Assembly: GCF_014193845.1 (NCBI RefSeq) | Contig: NZ_JACHZX010000006.1 | Location: forward strand, 1-64,000 | Origin: Sphingomonas sp. BK345 | GTDB taxonomy: Bacteria > Pseudomonadota > Alphaproteobacteria > Sphingomonadales > Sphingomonadaceae | Direction of reading: 5' to 3' | DNA: 64,000 nucleotides | Part shown: piece by piece, positions 9,849-18,963 of the stretch | How the letters are laid out: the number at the start of each line of letters is the position of its first letter | Numbering within the stretch: position 1 is the stretch's first letter | Notes under the pieces: model-generated | What the model saw: the letters and a program-made list of their open reading frames with translations, nothing else | What the model was told of the DNA's origin: nothing | Database searches by the model: none | Made by a program: the position numbers and the translations under genes

Positions 9849-10061
9849 TCAGGACCTTCCGACGCCCTTCCAATTTACCACGATGCCGATGCCCGACCAG
9901 ATGGCGTAGGCGATGCCCATAGGACTGAGGCACAGCGCGACGGACAGACAGTAGAAGGCCGCGACATAGCGCAGGACCACGGCGACGGAGAAGAGCGGCC
10001 GCGTGAATTCGGCCGCGGCCTTCAGCGTCGAGGTGACGACGATCTCGAACCCGTCCGGCAC
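9849..10061 (-). pseudogene. Fragment of an SMR-family multidrug efflux protein
   Basis: About 70 residues match the first two-thirds of small multidrug resistance proteins (EmrE/QacE type, normally about 105-110 residues): FEIVVTSTLKAAAEFTR corresponds to TM1 with its essential acidic residue, AFYCLSVALCLSPMGIAYA to TM2, and IWSGIGIVV to the start of TM3. The normal N-terminal methionine region is replaced by unrelated sequence, and the protein stops after NWKGVGRS, before TM3 and TM4 are complete. It cannot form the four-helix transporter, so it is called a relic. It lies in a gene-poor stretch with other broken genes. Confidence 0.7.
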
Positions 10062-10664
10062 GGACTTGAGCGGAGGCGCGCCGCCGAGCGTGACGAGGAC
10101 GATGTGCTCGACTCCGAGTTCGCTTCCACGAGGCGGTGCTACGCGTTACCGAAAATCCCTTCTTTGTACAGTTTCGCGACCTTGTTGCGGCCGCACCGCG
10201 CGTCTCCATCAAGTTGACCGACAGGATCGCAGGACACACCGCGCGTGTCGACGAGCATGCCACTGTGTACCAAGCCATCCGGAAGGCGACGGCGTCGCAG
10301 CCGCCAATAACATGCGAGCCGTGACCGACGACGTCCTGCTGACAATCGATCAGGTAGACTCGTGATCTGGTAACTGGAGACACGCTATGGGGCGGTCGAT
10401 CCGCTGTTCTTGCACCCTCGAACCCTCATCCTGTAGCAAGGAAGGCAACAAGCGCGGTGGCTAACCGCGCCCGGCGTTGGTTGTTGCGGCCATCTGAAGG
10501 TGCGATCGGAATAGCTCGTGTTCGAGGTGGCCGTGTCCGTTACCAAGCCCCTACTCCAGACAGCCACGACCTCTCTGCCCGTCCGCGTTTCCAGACATCC
10601 TTTCATCTTCACCTCTCGCACTGCTTATCTGTTCACTCGCGGAGGTCGTCGCCGGGAGGTTCGC
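10062..10664. other. Gene-poor stretch
   Basis: No convincing gene on either strand. A short minus-strand peptide ending GRNKVAKLYKEGIFGNA is reminiscent of a helix-turn-helix tail but is too short and isolated to call. Confidence 0.4.
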
Positions 10665-11744
10665 TCACCCGCCATGACTGCTCGATATGGCAAACAGGCC
10701 ACCCACGCCGAGGGCATAGAGGGTGAGCACCGCGACGGAGTCCACGCCCATCCGCCAGATCTGCCGCTTGGGTCGGAATATCAGGCCAGCAGCGTAGACG
10801 CAGGTCAGAAGCACGCCGAGACCCGCCAGATATATGTCGCTCGCCTGCGCATCGGGCAGCACCGCCTTGCCGGAGATGACGACGGCGAGGAGGAAGAGAA
10901 CCGGGAGGAAGGCGTTCCCGCCGAAGATGTCGCTGACGGCGAGCTGATAATCCTTCATCCGTACTGAGGTGATCCCTGTCGAGAGCTCTGGTAGCGACGT
11001 GGCCGCCGCAAGCACCGTCGCGCCGAACAGGACGCCACTGAGACCGATCTGCTGGGCGATAGCATCACCGCTCCGCTCCAGGAGCACACCGGCGGCCAAG
11101 GTCGCCAGTGCCGCCGCGCCGAACACCAGTGCGACACGCACCGTGCTTTCGCCGCGGCGCTCGGACGTATCATCCTTCTTGGCCTGCGAGTGACCCTTCG
11201 GTTCCTCCTGCCCATCAGGCGCCGTGCCGCTCGCATCGTGCCACGGCAGCCCCTTGCTGGCTCGGCTGGAGAGCCACACGCCGATTATCCATAAGACGGC
11301 GATCAACACGGTCCCAGGCGTCAGGCGGACGGCAATCAAGGTGCCGGGCAACTGCGTCGCCATGATCGACACGATCAAGACCGCCACTACTAGCACCGCT
11401 TCCACGACCAACGTGAGGCTGGCGGCGCGATAGGTCAGCGGCACCTTCTCCCTCATGGCGATGTCCATCGCCACCAGCACGACCGTCTGGATCGCGATGC
11501 CGCCGAGGATGTTGCCGACCGCCACCCCCAGATCGCCCGCGAGCGCGGCGCTGACGGTGATTGCGACCTCGGGCAGGTTGGTGGCCACCGCGAGCACGAT
11601 GATGCCGCCAAGCGCCTTGCCGAGATGGAGACGCGAGGAGAGGATGTCCGTCGTGTCGGCGAGCTTGACGCCTGCGATCCAGATGACGCCCGCGCAGGCG
11701 GCGAAGATCGCGAGCAGGATCGGCAGAGAGAAACCGTTGAACAT
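10665..11744 (-). CDS. Sodium/calcium exchanger family membrane protein
   Basis: A 359-residue CaCA-superfamily antiporter with about 10-11 membrane segments in two halves. The two signature alpha-repeats are visible: ATNLPEVAITVSAAL with GNILGG near residues 54-83, and AATSLPELSTGITS with SDIFGGNAF near 245-280. The halves are joined by a hydrophilic, charged loop (about 170-200). Such proteins exchange Ca2+ or another cation for Na+ or H+ across the inner membrane. The ATG at 11744 is preceded by GAGGGA. It is a single-gene unit, divergent from a broken cation/proton antiporter gene, which hints at a former ion-homeostasis locus. Confidence 0.88.
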   Translation of the reverse strand: MFNGFSLPILLAIFAACAGVIWIAGVKLADTTDILSSRLHLGKALGGIIVLAVATNLPEVAITVSAALAGDLGVAVGNILGGIAIQTVVLVAMDIAMREKVPLTYRAASLTLVVEAVLVVAVLIVSIMATQLPGTLIAVRLTPGTVLIAVLWIIGVWLSSRASKGLPWHDASGTAPDGQEEPKGHSQAKKDDTSERRGESTVRVALVFGAAALATLAAGVLLERSGDAIAQQIGLSGVLFGATVLAAATSLPELSTGITSVRMKDYQLAVSDIFGGNAFLPVLFLLAVVISGKAVLPDAQASDIYLAGLGVLLTCVYAAGLIFRPKRQIWRMGVDSVAVLTLYALGVGGLFAISSSHGG

Positions 11745-11834
11745 GCGCGTCCCTCAGATCGCCAGTGAGCCGGTGAACCTGAGCGGTTCATCTCGTCACG
11801 CGTTCCATGGCGTTTCACCGCTGAAAGAGGACTG

Positions 11835-12124
11835 ATGGCAGAGATAGGGCTGACCGAGCTCGGCACGATGCTGATCGTGGCTTCGCTGGTGGCGAGGCTA
11901 TCGCGGTGCATCAGCCTCCCCTACACCGCGGGCCTCGTCCTCGCCGGCATCCGCCTCGCCTATGTGCCGGTCGGCGCCGATCTCCCGCTATCGCGCGAGC
12001 TGATAGGCAACGTCCTTCTGCCGCCGTTGCTTTTGAAGCGGCGACGCAGCTGCGGTGGTCATGGTTCCGAACGGAGATGCCGCTCACGGCGGGGTGGCCT
12101 TCTCGATCTTCGCTCAGGGATTGA
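11835..12124 (+). pseudogene. Frameshifted, truncated CPA1 cation/proton antiporter
   Basis: The first frame gives the N-terminus of an NhaP-type antiporter: two hydrophobic segments, then LPYTAGLVLAGIRLAYVPVG and GNVLLPPLLL. A frameshift near 12033 moves the homologous reading to the next frame, FEAATQLRWSWFRTEM, which matches the conserved LPPLLFEAA block of the family. The sequence then stops within about 15 residues, where an intact protein would continue for 350 or more. It is therefore both shifted and truncated. The following DUF2254 gene starts 120 bases downstream. Confidence 0.75.
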
Positions 12125-12244
12125 CGATGCCGCTACCGCTTCGCCGCTGGGGCCTGACTGTAGCGGCCGACGCAGGACGTTGAGAAGGCTATTCCTGGAA
12201 CCGGCGCAGCTCGCTACCGCTTGGACACCCGAAGGGGAACGGCA

Positions 12245-13495
12245 TTGACGCGGTGGCAATGGCTCATCCGCCTGCTGACACGCAGGATATGGTTCAGAGC
12301 GGCGTTGGTCAGCGCCTTCGGCGGCGCACTTGCCCTCGCAGGTGCATTGGTCGGACACACCATCTCCTACCAATTCGCCGCGACGGTCGGCGCGAAATCG
12401 GTCGACGGCATCCTGACGATCCTGGCGTCGAGCATGCTGGCCGTGACCACCTTCTCGCTGACCGCGATGGTGTCGGCCTACTCGGGTGCGACCAGCACGA
12501 TCACGCCCCGGGCGGTTCAGCTGCTGATCGACGACAGCACGGCACAGAACACGCTCGCCACCTTCCTCGGTAGCTTCCTGTTCGCCATCGTCGGCATCAT
12601 CGCGCTGTCGACCGGCCTGTATGGCGAGACTGGACGCGTCATCCTTTTGGCCGGCACGATCGCCGTCATCCTCTTCATCGTCGTCACCCTGTTGCGCTGG
12701 ATCGAACACATCGCGCGGTTCGGGCGCGTGTCCGACACGATCGATCGGGTCGAGCGGGCGGCCATGGCGGCGATCGACACGATCGCCGTCCCGCTGGCAC
12801 TCGGCACCGAGCAGGCGCAGCCGGACGCCCGCGGCATGACGCCGGTCATGCCGAAGACGATGGCGCGGGTGACCCACGTCGACGTCGCGGTGCTCGGGAA
12901 GCTGGCACAGGCGATCGGTGCTGATATCGAGGTCGTCGCGCTGCCCGGCAAGCTGGTCGAACCCGACCGACCGATCGCCCTGATTGCGGGCGGTTGCGAT
13001 GACGACGCGGTCGCCAAGGTTAGACAGGCCTTCACCCTGGCCCACCACCGCACGTTCGATCACGATCCCCGCTTCGGCTTGGTGGTGCTATCCGAGATCG
13101 CCTCTCGCGCCCTCTCGCCGGCCGTCAACGATCCCGGAACGGCGATCGCCGTAATTGAGGCGAGCACCCGCGTGATGTTGCGCCTGATTGATCACCGGAC
13201 GACAGACGCTACGCCACTGCCCGCCAGGGTCCGCGTCCCGCCGATCCAACTGGCCGAGCTGCTCGACGACTGGTGTCGCCCAATCGCGCGCGACGGCGCC
13301 GCGATCGTTGAAGTGGGCATCAGGCTTCAGAAAGCTCTGGTGGCGTTAGCCCGACATGCTGAGGCGGTGCAGTCGCTCGCGAAACAAGAAGCTCGCGATG
13401 CGGCAGAGCGCGCGACAGCGGCATTGACGTGTGAGCGGGACCGAGCTGTTATGGAGCAGACGTACCGCGGCCACTTTGCCGCCACGGATCAGTAG
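12245..13495 (+). CDS. DUF2254 family membrane protein
   Basis: About 416 residues from a TTG codon at 12245, chosen because AAGGGG lies 7 bases upstream and the family usually starts shortly before its first membrane helix. Four hydrophobic segments occur in the first 150 residues (ALVSAFGGALALAGALVG; TILASSMLAVTTFSLTAMV; FLGSFLFAIVGIIAL; VILLAGTIAVILFIVV), followed by a long soluble C-terminal domain that contains DPRFGLVVLSEIASRALSP and NDPGTA, blocks conserved in DUF2254. The function is unknown; the architecture suggests an inner-membrane sensor or channel. The region before the start belongs to the broken antiporter. Confidence 0.8.
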   Translation: MTRWQWLIRLLTRRIWFRAALVSAFGGALALAGALVGHTISYQFAATVGAKSVDGILTILASSMLAVTTFSLTAMVSAYSGATSTITPRAVQLLIDDSTAQNTLATFLGSFLFAIVGIIALSTGLYGETGRVILLAGTIAVILFIVVTLLRWIEHIARFGRVSDTIDRVERAAMAAIDTIAVPLALGTEQAQPDARGMTPVMPKTMARVTHVDVAVLGKLAQAIGADIEVVALPGKLVEPDRPIALIAGGCDDDAVAKVRQAFTLAHHRTFDHDPRFGLVVLSEIASRALSPAVNDPGTAIAVIEASTRVMLRLIDHRTTDATPLPARVRVPPIQLAELLDDWCRPIARDGAAIVEVGIRLQKALVALARHAEAVQSLAKQEARDAAERATAALTCERDRAVMEQTYRGHFAATDQ

Positions 13496-14049
13496 GCACT
13501 ATCGAGCAGGCGAGCCTGACCCAGTATCGGTCGCTCAGGAGCCCCGGCCGGCGCCCGTTGTCCATCCCCCACTTCAAGGCCTCCGGGCAATCTGCGGCGC
13601 GGTTCGGTTGGCCCTGCCCGGACCGCGCGCGCTGAACGGCCCGACAGAGATGGTGCGATATGAAGACGCCGCGGGACGGATCGCGGCAGAGATGATCGCC
13701 CCGGCACCGCCGCGCGTCCCTCGGCTCGTTCCAGGCCAGCGTATCTCGGCCGAGCACGTCGCCTGATTGGTGGCGCAGCGTGATGCGGGTGCCTTTATCA
13801 TGGCCCCGGTCGATCCGACCGAGGCTACGCTAAGGGTCGCCAGCTAAGGTGAAGCTTCTCGTCGATCGACCGGGTACCTAGCATCCGAGCTTCGCTGGCA
13901 TCGCACGCGACGCCGGCAACGCTTGTGGCAGATTCTGGTCCTGATGAGGGGCAGGCGCGCGAATCGGCTGCAGCCGAGCGCTTGTGCAGACTGACTTCAG
14001 TAAGCCGTTCGTCACCTGCATCGTGCCGCGGTGGCGACGCGCAGCCTCA
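13496..14049. other. No supportable gene
   Basis: Between the convergent DUF2254 and GH92 genes the frames are short and mutually overlapping. I see no motif, RNA gene or mobile-element end. Confidence 0.5.
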
Positions 14050-16455
14050 TCACCGCCTCGCCACACGCCCCACCCTCGGCCCGAACGACGGCGGCCTGGT
14101 ACGCGTCGCCCAGGAGCGATCCGGCTGACGCGCCATGGTGAAGGAGAGCGTGGCGCCGCGGGTCACCGCATCGGCGGGCAGCCAGGCGCGGTCGCTGGCA
14201 TGGCCGTCGACGCGCAGCCCGGTGACGTACGGCGCGTCGGGCGCAGCACCGGGCGCGTCGATCACCAGCCGAACGCCGCCGGGGCGCTCGACCGTCGCGC
14301 GCGGGAACAGCGGGCTGCCGATCACCAGCTCGGCGCGGCCGGGATAAAGCGGGTACAGGCCCAGCGCCGACCAGACGTACCAGGACGACATCTGCCCCAG
14401 GTCGTCGTTGCCGGAAATGCCGGCGGGCGTGTTCGTCCAAATCTGACGCATCGCCGCGCGCACCGTCTCCTGCGTCTTCCACGGCTCACCGGTGAACAGG
14501 TAGGTCCAGGGCGAGGCGATCGACGGCTCGTTGTCGAGCTCGGCGTGGAGCGGCCCCGCCTTCGTCACCGCCCAGCCGCCGTCGGGCGCGCGGAAGAAGG
14601 CGTCGAGCCGGCGCGACGCCGCGGCACGGCCGCCGAGCACGTCGATCAGCCCCGCCGGATCGAACGGCACCATCCAGAGATATTGCGCCCCGCTGCCCTC
14701 CACCATCTCCTCGTCGGACGACGGATCGAAGCGCGGCCAGCCGCCGTCGGCGCGCCGCGGCTGGAGATAGCCGCCCACGGTCGTGGCCGCGGGATTGTAC
14801 AGGTTTCGCCACCAGCCCGAGCGCGCGCGGAACAGCTTCTCGCCGGCGCGGTCCCCGGCGTGGTGGGCCAGCTCGGCGAGCCCGAAGTCGGCCGCGGCGA
14901 GCTCGAACGTGTCGGACACCGTGCCCCAGCCCGGCGCGCCGACGGGCATGTAGTGCAGCTTCAGCCACTGATCGAGCCCGGGCCGCTGCCCGACGCACAG
15001 CACGGGGCAGCCCCTGCGGTCGAGGTCCTTGGCGCTGGGTACCGTCGCGGCGCGACGCAGCGAGGCATAGGCGCGCTTGAGATCGAAGGAGCGTCCCCCG
15101 AACGCGAAGATGGCGGCCAGCGACGGCGGCGACGGGTCGCCGTTCATCACGCCGGTGGCGCCGGTGAGGTGCGTCCAGCGGTCCCACGTCCCGCCGTTCT
15201 GCTCGGCCTGGTTGAGCAGCGACTGGGCAATGTCCGACCCGCGCTGCGGGTCGAGCAGCGTAACGAGATGTAGCTGCGAGCGATACACGTCCCAGCCCGA
15301 GTAGTTTGCATATTGCGCCTGCTGCCGCGGCGCGAGCGCGTGTACCGCGGCGTCGAAGCCACGATAGCGGCCGTCGACGTCGCTGTAGAGGTTGGGCGTC
15401 ATCAGCGCGTGGTACAGCGCGGTGTAGAAGACGGTGCGCTCATCGCGCGCGCCACCCTCGACGCGGATACGGCCTAGCGCCTGCTTCCACGCGGCGCGAC
15501 CGGCGGCCTGTACCGAGTCAAGGCTGGTGCCCGCCGGGCTCTCGCGTTCGAGGTTGCGGCGAGCACCCGCCTCGTCGACGTACGACACACCGACGCGCAT
15601 CGTCACCGCGCGCGCGGCGTCGGACCCGAAGCTGATCCAGCCGCCCGCCCCGCGCCCCGCTGGCGGGTGACCGCGGTCGCCGTAGCTGGTGCCCCCGCCC
15701 CCGCTCGCCGCGCCCGCGCTGACGCGGTCGTCCCGCCACGTCCCGCCGACGGTGAAGGGCTGGTCGAACTGCGCGACGAAGTGGAGCGTGTAGTAGCTCT
15801 CGCGTCGATCTTCCGCGAGATAGCCGCAGAAATTGCCCGAGGTGACGGTGCCGCTGACGGTCTGGGTCGCGGGATCGATTCGGATCGTGGAATCACTGCT
15901 GCCGACCTCGCTGTCGGAGGTGCGGAACAGCAGACTGGCGGGCTTGTCCGCCGGGAAGGCGAAGCGGCCGATCGCGGTGCGCTCGGTCGCGCCGAGATCG
16001 ACCGCGACGCCGTTGTCGAGGGTGACATGGTAGGCCCCGGGCGAGGCGCGTTCGGCGGCGTGGTCGAGCAAGCTGGCGTAGCTCAACCCCGCCTCGACGG
16101 AGGCGGGCGAGCGCTCGACCGGGATCGTCACCGGCATGATCGGGACGTCGCCGCTCGCGCCGGCGCAGCCCGTGCCCGAGACATGGGTCAGGCTGAACCC
16201 GCGCACGCCATTGCCGCGCCACTCGTAGCCGCCGGGCGCCGCGATCGGCAGCCGCTTGCCCGGCAGCGGCGTGAGCTCGGGGCTGAATGCGACCATGCCG
16301 AACGGCCGTGTCGCGCCAGGGAAGACGTTGCCGCCGTTGGTTGTGCCGATGAAAGGATTGACGTCGGCGACGGGCGTCGATGGCGTGCCCTGCTGCGCGA
16401 CGGCGAGGCCGGTGAGGCTCAGGCAGGTGGCAGCTGCCAGACCATAGCGGAACAT
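14050..16455 (-). CDS. GH92 alpha-mannosidase-like glycoside hydrolase
   Basis: About 801 residues from the ATG at 16455, which has GGAGA upstream and is followed by a signal peptide (YGLAAATCLSLTGLAVAQQ); the frame remains open upstream but is not coding-like. Family GH92 enzymes are Ca2+-dependent exo-alpha-mannosidases. Visible family blocks are VNPFIGTTNGGNVFPGATRP at the start of the beta domain, FSLTHVSGTGCAGASGD, YHALMTPNLYSDVDGRYRG, YSGWDVYRSQ, EGSGAQYLWMVPFD and GNDDLGQMSSWYVWSALG in the catalytic helical barrel. It probably trims mannose from glycans in the periplasm. No receptor gene is adjacent, unlike many GH92 loci. Confidence 0.92.
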   Translation of the reverse strand: MFRYGLAAATCLSLTGLAVAQQGTPSTPVADVNPFIGTTNGGNVFPGATRPFGMVAFSPELTPLPGKRLPIAAPGGYEWRGNGVRGFSLTHVSGTGCAGASGDVPIMPVTIPVERSPASVEAGLSYASLLDHAAERASPGAYHVTLDNGVAVDLGATERTAIGRFAFPADKPASLLFRTSDSEVGSSDSTIRIDPATQTVSGTVTSGNFCGYLAEDRRESYYTLHFVAQFDQPFTVGGTWRDDRVSAGAASGGGGTSYGDRGHPPAGRGAGGWISFGSDAARAVTMRVGVSYVDEAGARRNLERESPAGTSLDSVQAAGRAAWKQALGRIRVEGGARDERTVFYTALYHALMTPNLYSDVDGRYRGFDAAVHALAPRQQAQYANYSGWDVYRSQLHLVTLLDPQRGSDIAQSLLNQAEQNGGTWDRWTHLTGATGVMNGDPSPPSLAAIFAFGGRSFDLKRAYASLRRAATVPSAKDLDRRGCPVLCVGQRPGLDQWLKLHYMPVGAPGWGTVSDTFELAAADFGLAELAHHAGDRAGEKLFRARSGWWRNLYNPAATTVGGYLQPRRADGGWPRFDPSSDEEMVEGSGAQYLWMVPFDPAGLIDVLGGRAAASRRLDAFFRAPDGGWAVTKAGPLHAELDNEPSIASPWTYLFTGEPWKTQETVRAAMRQIWTNTPAGISGNDDLGQMSSWYVWSALGLYPLYPGRAELVIGSPLFPRATVERPGGVRLVIDAPGAAPDAPYVTGLRVDGHASDRAWLPADAVTRGATLSFTMARQPDRSWATRTRPPSFGPRVGRVARR

Positions 16456-16730
16456 CACCGTCTCCGAATAATATGGAAAGACGGTTATCTTAAGTATGGG
16501 ACAGGCTTGGTCAACCGAGCTCGATTGCCCTGAGACGGTGTTGCTATTCGACGTAGCTCGCTCGCGAACGGACCCGCTGCCACGCCCTCGCGCTAGCCTC
16601 AACGCCGTCACCTAAGCTTGGCCGCTCAGCGCTTGCGCTCAAGTCCCGGAAGCGATCGCTCGCTGATCCCGCTGAGGCTTCGTTTCGCGCACCCAGCATG
16701 GCAACGCGACAGGACGCGAACGGGCGAGCC

Positions 16731-17342
16731 TTAGCCGCTTCGTGACGCCGCGCCGGACCAACGCCGGTCACCGGCGCTGCAGGCCAGCACGACCCAGCGT
16801 CCGGTTCGACGCACGACGCGCACCTGCCAGCGGCGACCCGTCGCGCGAAGAAAGGCACGCTGCAGATGCGGGGCATGCTGCGCGAAGTCGGGATAGTCGA
16901 CGCGGTGGTGTGCCAAGACCAGCAAGCCGCCTGGCCGGAGCGCGGTGGCGACGTCCCGTGCGGTGCGCGCCATGTCGCGTGCGGACAGATAGTAGATGAC
17001 TTCCGCCACGACGGCGATGTCGTAGCGCAGGCGTGGCAGTGCCGCGGGAACGATCAGCTTCAGCGCACGCGCTCGCCGCTGCCCGCTCAGCGCCCTCGCC
17101 ACCAGGGTCGTGCCGCTCGCGGTGCCCTCGGTCGCGTCCAGACGCAGAGCGCGTGCAGCGATCGCCGCGCTGTTGGAGCCGTTTCCCGCCGCCAGCTCGA
17201 GTACGCGGCCCCAGGGGCCTGCCCCCATGGCGTGCAGGATGGCACGACGCTTCAGCGCCTCGTCCCGATTCGTGAACGTGGACCAGGGATCATCGTCATC
17301 GACGAACTTGCGATCGAACCCGGTCAGCGTGATCGGTCTCAT
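16731..17342 (-). CDS. NodS-like SAM-dependent methyltransferase
   Basis: A 203-residue class I methyltransferase, last gene of a four-gene overlapping operon. The N-terminus FDRKFVDDDDPW resembles the opening of NodS, the N-methyltransferase of Nod-factor synthesis; the SAM-binding loop is VLELAAGNGSNS near residues 48-59, followed by VVAEVIYYLS, also typical of the NodS branch. The ATG at 17342 overlaps the stop of the PIG-L gene by four bases (ATGA), which fixes the start; the frame extends further upstream but there runs inside the PIG-L gene. An amine freed by the PIG-L deacetylase would be a logical substrate, but that is inference. Confidence 0.85.
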   Translation of the reverse strand: MRPITLTGFDRKFVDDDDPWSTFTNRDEALKRRAILHAMGAGPWGRVLELAAGNGSNSAAIAARALRLDATEGTASGTTLVARALSGQRRARALKLIVPAALPRLRYDIAVVAEVIYYLSARDMARTARDVATALRPGGLLVLAHHRVDYPDFAQHAPHLQRAFLRATGRRWQVRVVRRTGRWVVLACSAGDRRWSGAASRSG

Positions 17343-17998
17343 CGCCGCACTTCCACGAACACTTCCTGCTGGAGCGTGAAGGCCGCGATCTGGCGGCGGG
17401 TCATCGCGAAGCCCGCAGGATCGTCCATGATGCGACCGGCCTGGGTGCGATAGCTGCGCACCGCTTGTCGTTTCGCGAGCCGCTCTTGCGTCGTCAGGAA
17501 GAGGCAGCGAGCGCCGGCTGGCTGCTGGCCCGCCGGCCACACGGGATAAGCAAGTCGGCGGAGATGGGGGCGGTGCAGCGCCGCCACGCACGCCGCGACC
17601 GTGCGATGGTCGGGATGATCGTCACTCGCCGCCGGCGCTGCGATCAACGCCGAGCCGACATGGCCCAGCGCACGCGAGAGGCCACGGCGGGCCGCGGCGG
17701 TGCGCGTGTGGAGGCGACCGTCGGGAAGATCGAGGAACGTCACGGCCCCCGCAGCCACGCCGATGCGGCGCATGGCACGACGGCTCTCCCGCTGCCGCTC
17801 CGCCACCAGCCGCCGACGCGGCCACCTGAGGCTATTCGGGTGCGATGCAGCCCCGTCGGTCACCACGACCACCCGCACCGACACACCGTGTCGGCGCAGT
17901 CGGGACATCAGCGCATGGGCGCCGATCGCCTCATCGTCGGGATGGGGAGCGATGACCAGCAAACGCCGGGGCCCGCCGATCCGGAGCCTCACAGGCAT
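17339..17998 (-). CDS. PIG-L (LmbE-like) family deacetylase
   Basis: A 219-residue zinc-dependent deacetylase of the PIG-L/LmbE fold, which removes N-acetyl groups from GlcNAc-containing lipids or small molecules. The zinc and catalytic motif HPDDEAIGA is at residues 19-27, and the second metal-ligand motif DDHPDHRTV lies near 136-144. It has no signal peptide, so it is cytoplasmic. The gene overlaps the upstream acyl-CoA dehydrogenase-like gene by ten bases and the downstream methyltransferase by four, so translation is probably coupled. The substrate is unknown. Confidence 0.9.
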   Translation of the reverse strand: MPVRLRIGGPRRLLVIAPHPDDEAIGAHALMSRLRRHGVSVRVVVVTDGAASHPNSLRWPRRRLVAERQRESRRAMRRIGVAAGAVTFLDLPDGRLHTRTAAARRGLSRALGHVGSALIAAPAASDDHPDHRTVAACVAALHRPHLRRLAYPVWPAGQQPAGARCLFLTTQERLAKRQAVRSYRTQAGRIMDDPAGFAMTRRQIAAFTLQQEVFVEVRR

Positions 17999-18963
17999 GG
18001 CGTCAGCGTCCCCGCCGCCACTGCGGCGCCAACGATCATCCGCTGTGCGTCCGGCGCGGGCTGGCGCAGGTACATCGCCAAATCGGTGATCGCTGCCGCC
18101 AGCGGGTGATCGGCGAACAGCGATTGTACCCCCACCGCCTGTTGGGCGAGTTCGATCGCCGGGCCGCCAGCGGCGTAGACGGCCGCACGCGCAGCCGCGA
18201 CCAGCGGAAGGCGCTTCGCCTCTTCGGCGAACCAGCCGGCCGCGGCGGTCCGGATCGCGCCCGTCGCCGTCTCGGCCAGACCGTATAGGGCGGCGAGGCG
18301 TCCCGCTTGGTGCGGATCGCCCGCTCGGTCTGCGGCGGCGAGATGCGCGGCGCTATGGTCGAGCAGCGCCGCGATGCCGCCTGCCTGAACCGCCGCGAAG
18401 CGCAACGCGCCGCCGCTGAACCACGGCTCGCGTATGTAGTCGCCCGGTGCGCCGATCAGGTCGTCCGACGCGACCTTCGCGGCGTCCCATCGAACCGAAT
18501 GCGTTTCCGACCGCTGCATGCCTGCCACTCGCCAGAAAGATCGATCGATCGCCGGCGGGGTGCGCTCGAGATCGAGGAGGAGCAACTGCCGCCCACCCTC
18601 GACATCAACACTGACTAAGGCATGGGACAGCAGGCCGGCACCGCTGGCGAAGCTCTTGCCTCCGGTCAGCCGCCCACCATCAAGTCGCAGAGGCTCGCCC
18701 GTCAAATCCGCGTTCCAGACGCCGAACGCAGCGCCGCCAGCGACCGCCGCGGCCGCGCGGGCACGCTGTGCCGCATCGCCGTAGCGGTGGATGATCTGCG
18801 ACGCGTCGACATGCCCCTCCAGCAGTCGCCCGAGCGGCAGGTCGGCTCGACCGACCGCGTAGAGAAGGCGGAGCAAGCGCAGCAGCGTATCGGCATCGGC
18901 GGGATCCGCGAGGCCGGCCAACAGCGTCGATCGCGCAGCCAGAGCGCGGCGCAGGTCGCTCAT
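17989..18963 (-). CDS. Acyl-CoA dehydrogenase-like protein
   Basis: A 324-residue protein with the fold pattern of acyl-CoA dehydrogenases but shorter than the usual 380-400 residues. The middle beta domain is visible (AAFGVWNADLTGEPL and LTGGKSFASGAG, near residues 80-108) and is followed by the helical C-terminal part with ALRFAAVQAGGIAALLDHS. I could not identify the usual catalytic glutamate with confidence, so it may act on an unusual substrate or be non-catalytic. It overlaps the glycosyltransferase gene by four bases (ATGA) and the PIG-L gene by ten. Confidence 0.75.
   Translation of the reverse strand: MSDLRRALAARSTLLAGLADPADADTLLRLLRLLYAVGRADLPLGRLLEGHVDASQIIHRYGDAAQRARAAAAVAGGAAFGVWNADLTGEPLRLDGGRLTGGKSFASGAGLLSHALVSVDVEGGRQLLLLDLERTPPAIDRSFWRVAGMQRSETHSVRWDAAKVASDDLIGAPGDYIREPWFSGGALRFAAVQAGGIAALLDHSAAHLAAADRAGDPHQAGRLAALYGLAETATGAIRTAAAGWFAEEAKRLPLVAAARAAVYAAGGPAIELAQQAVGVQSLFADHPLAAAITDLAMYLRQPAPDAQRMIVGAAVAAGTLTPCL

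Noticed and set aside
10139-10345. A resolvase-like tail (NKVAKLYKEGIF) on the minus strand
   Set aside because: Only about 12 residues look suggestive; there is no catalytic domain or further helix-turn-helix context.
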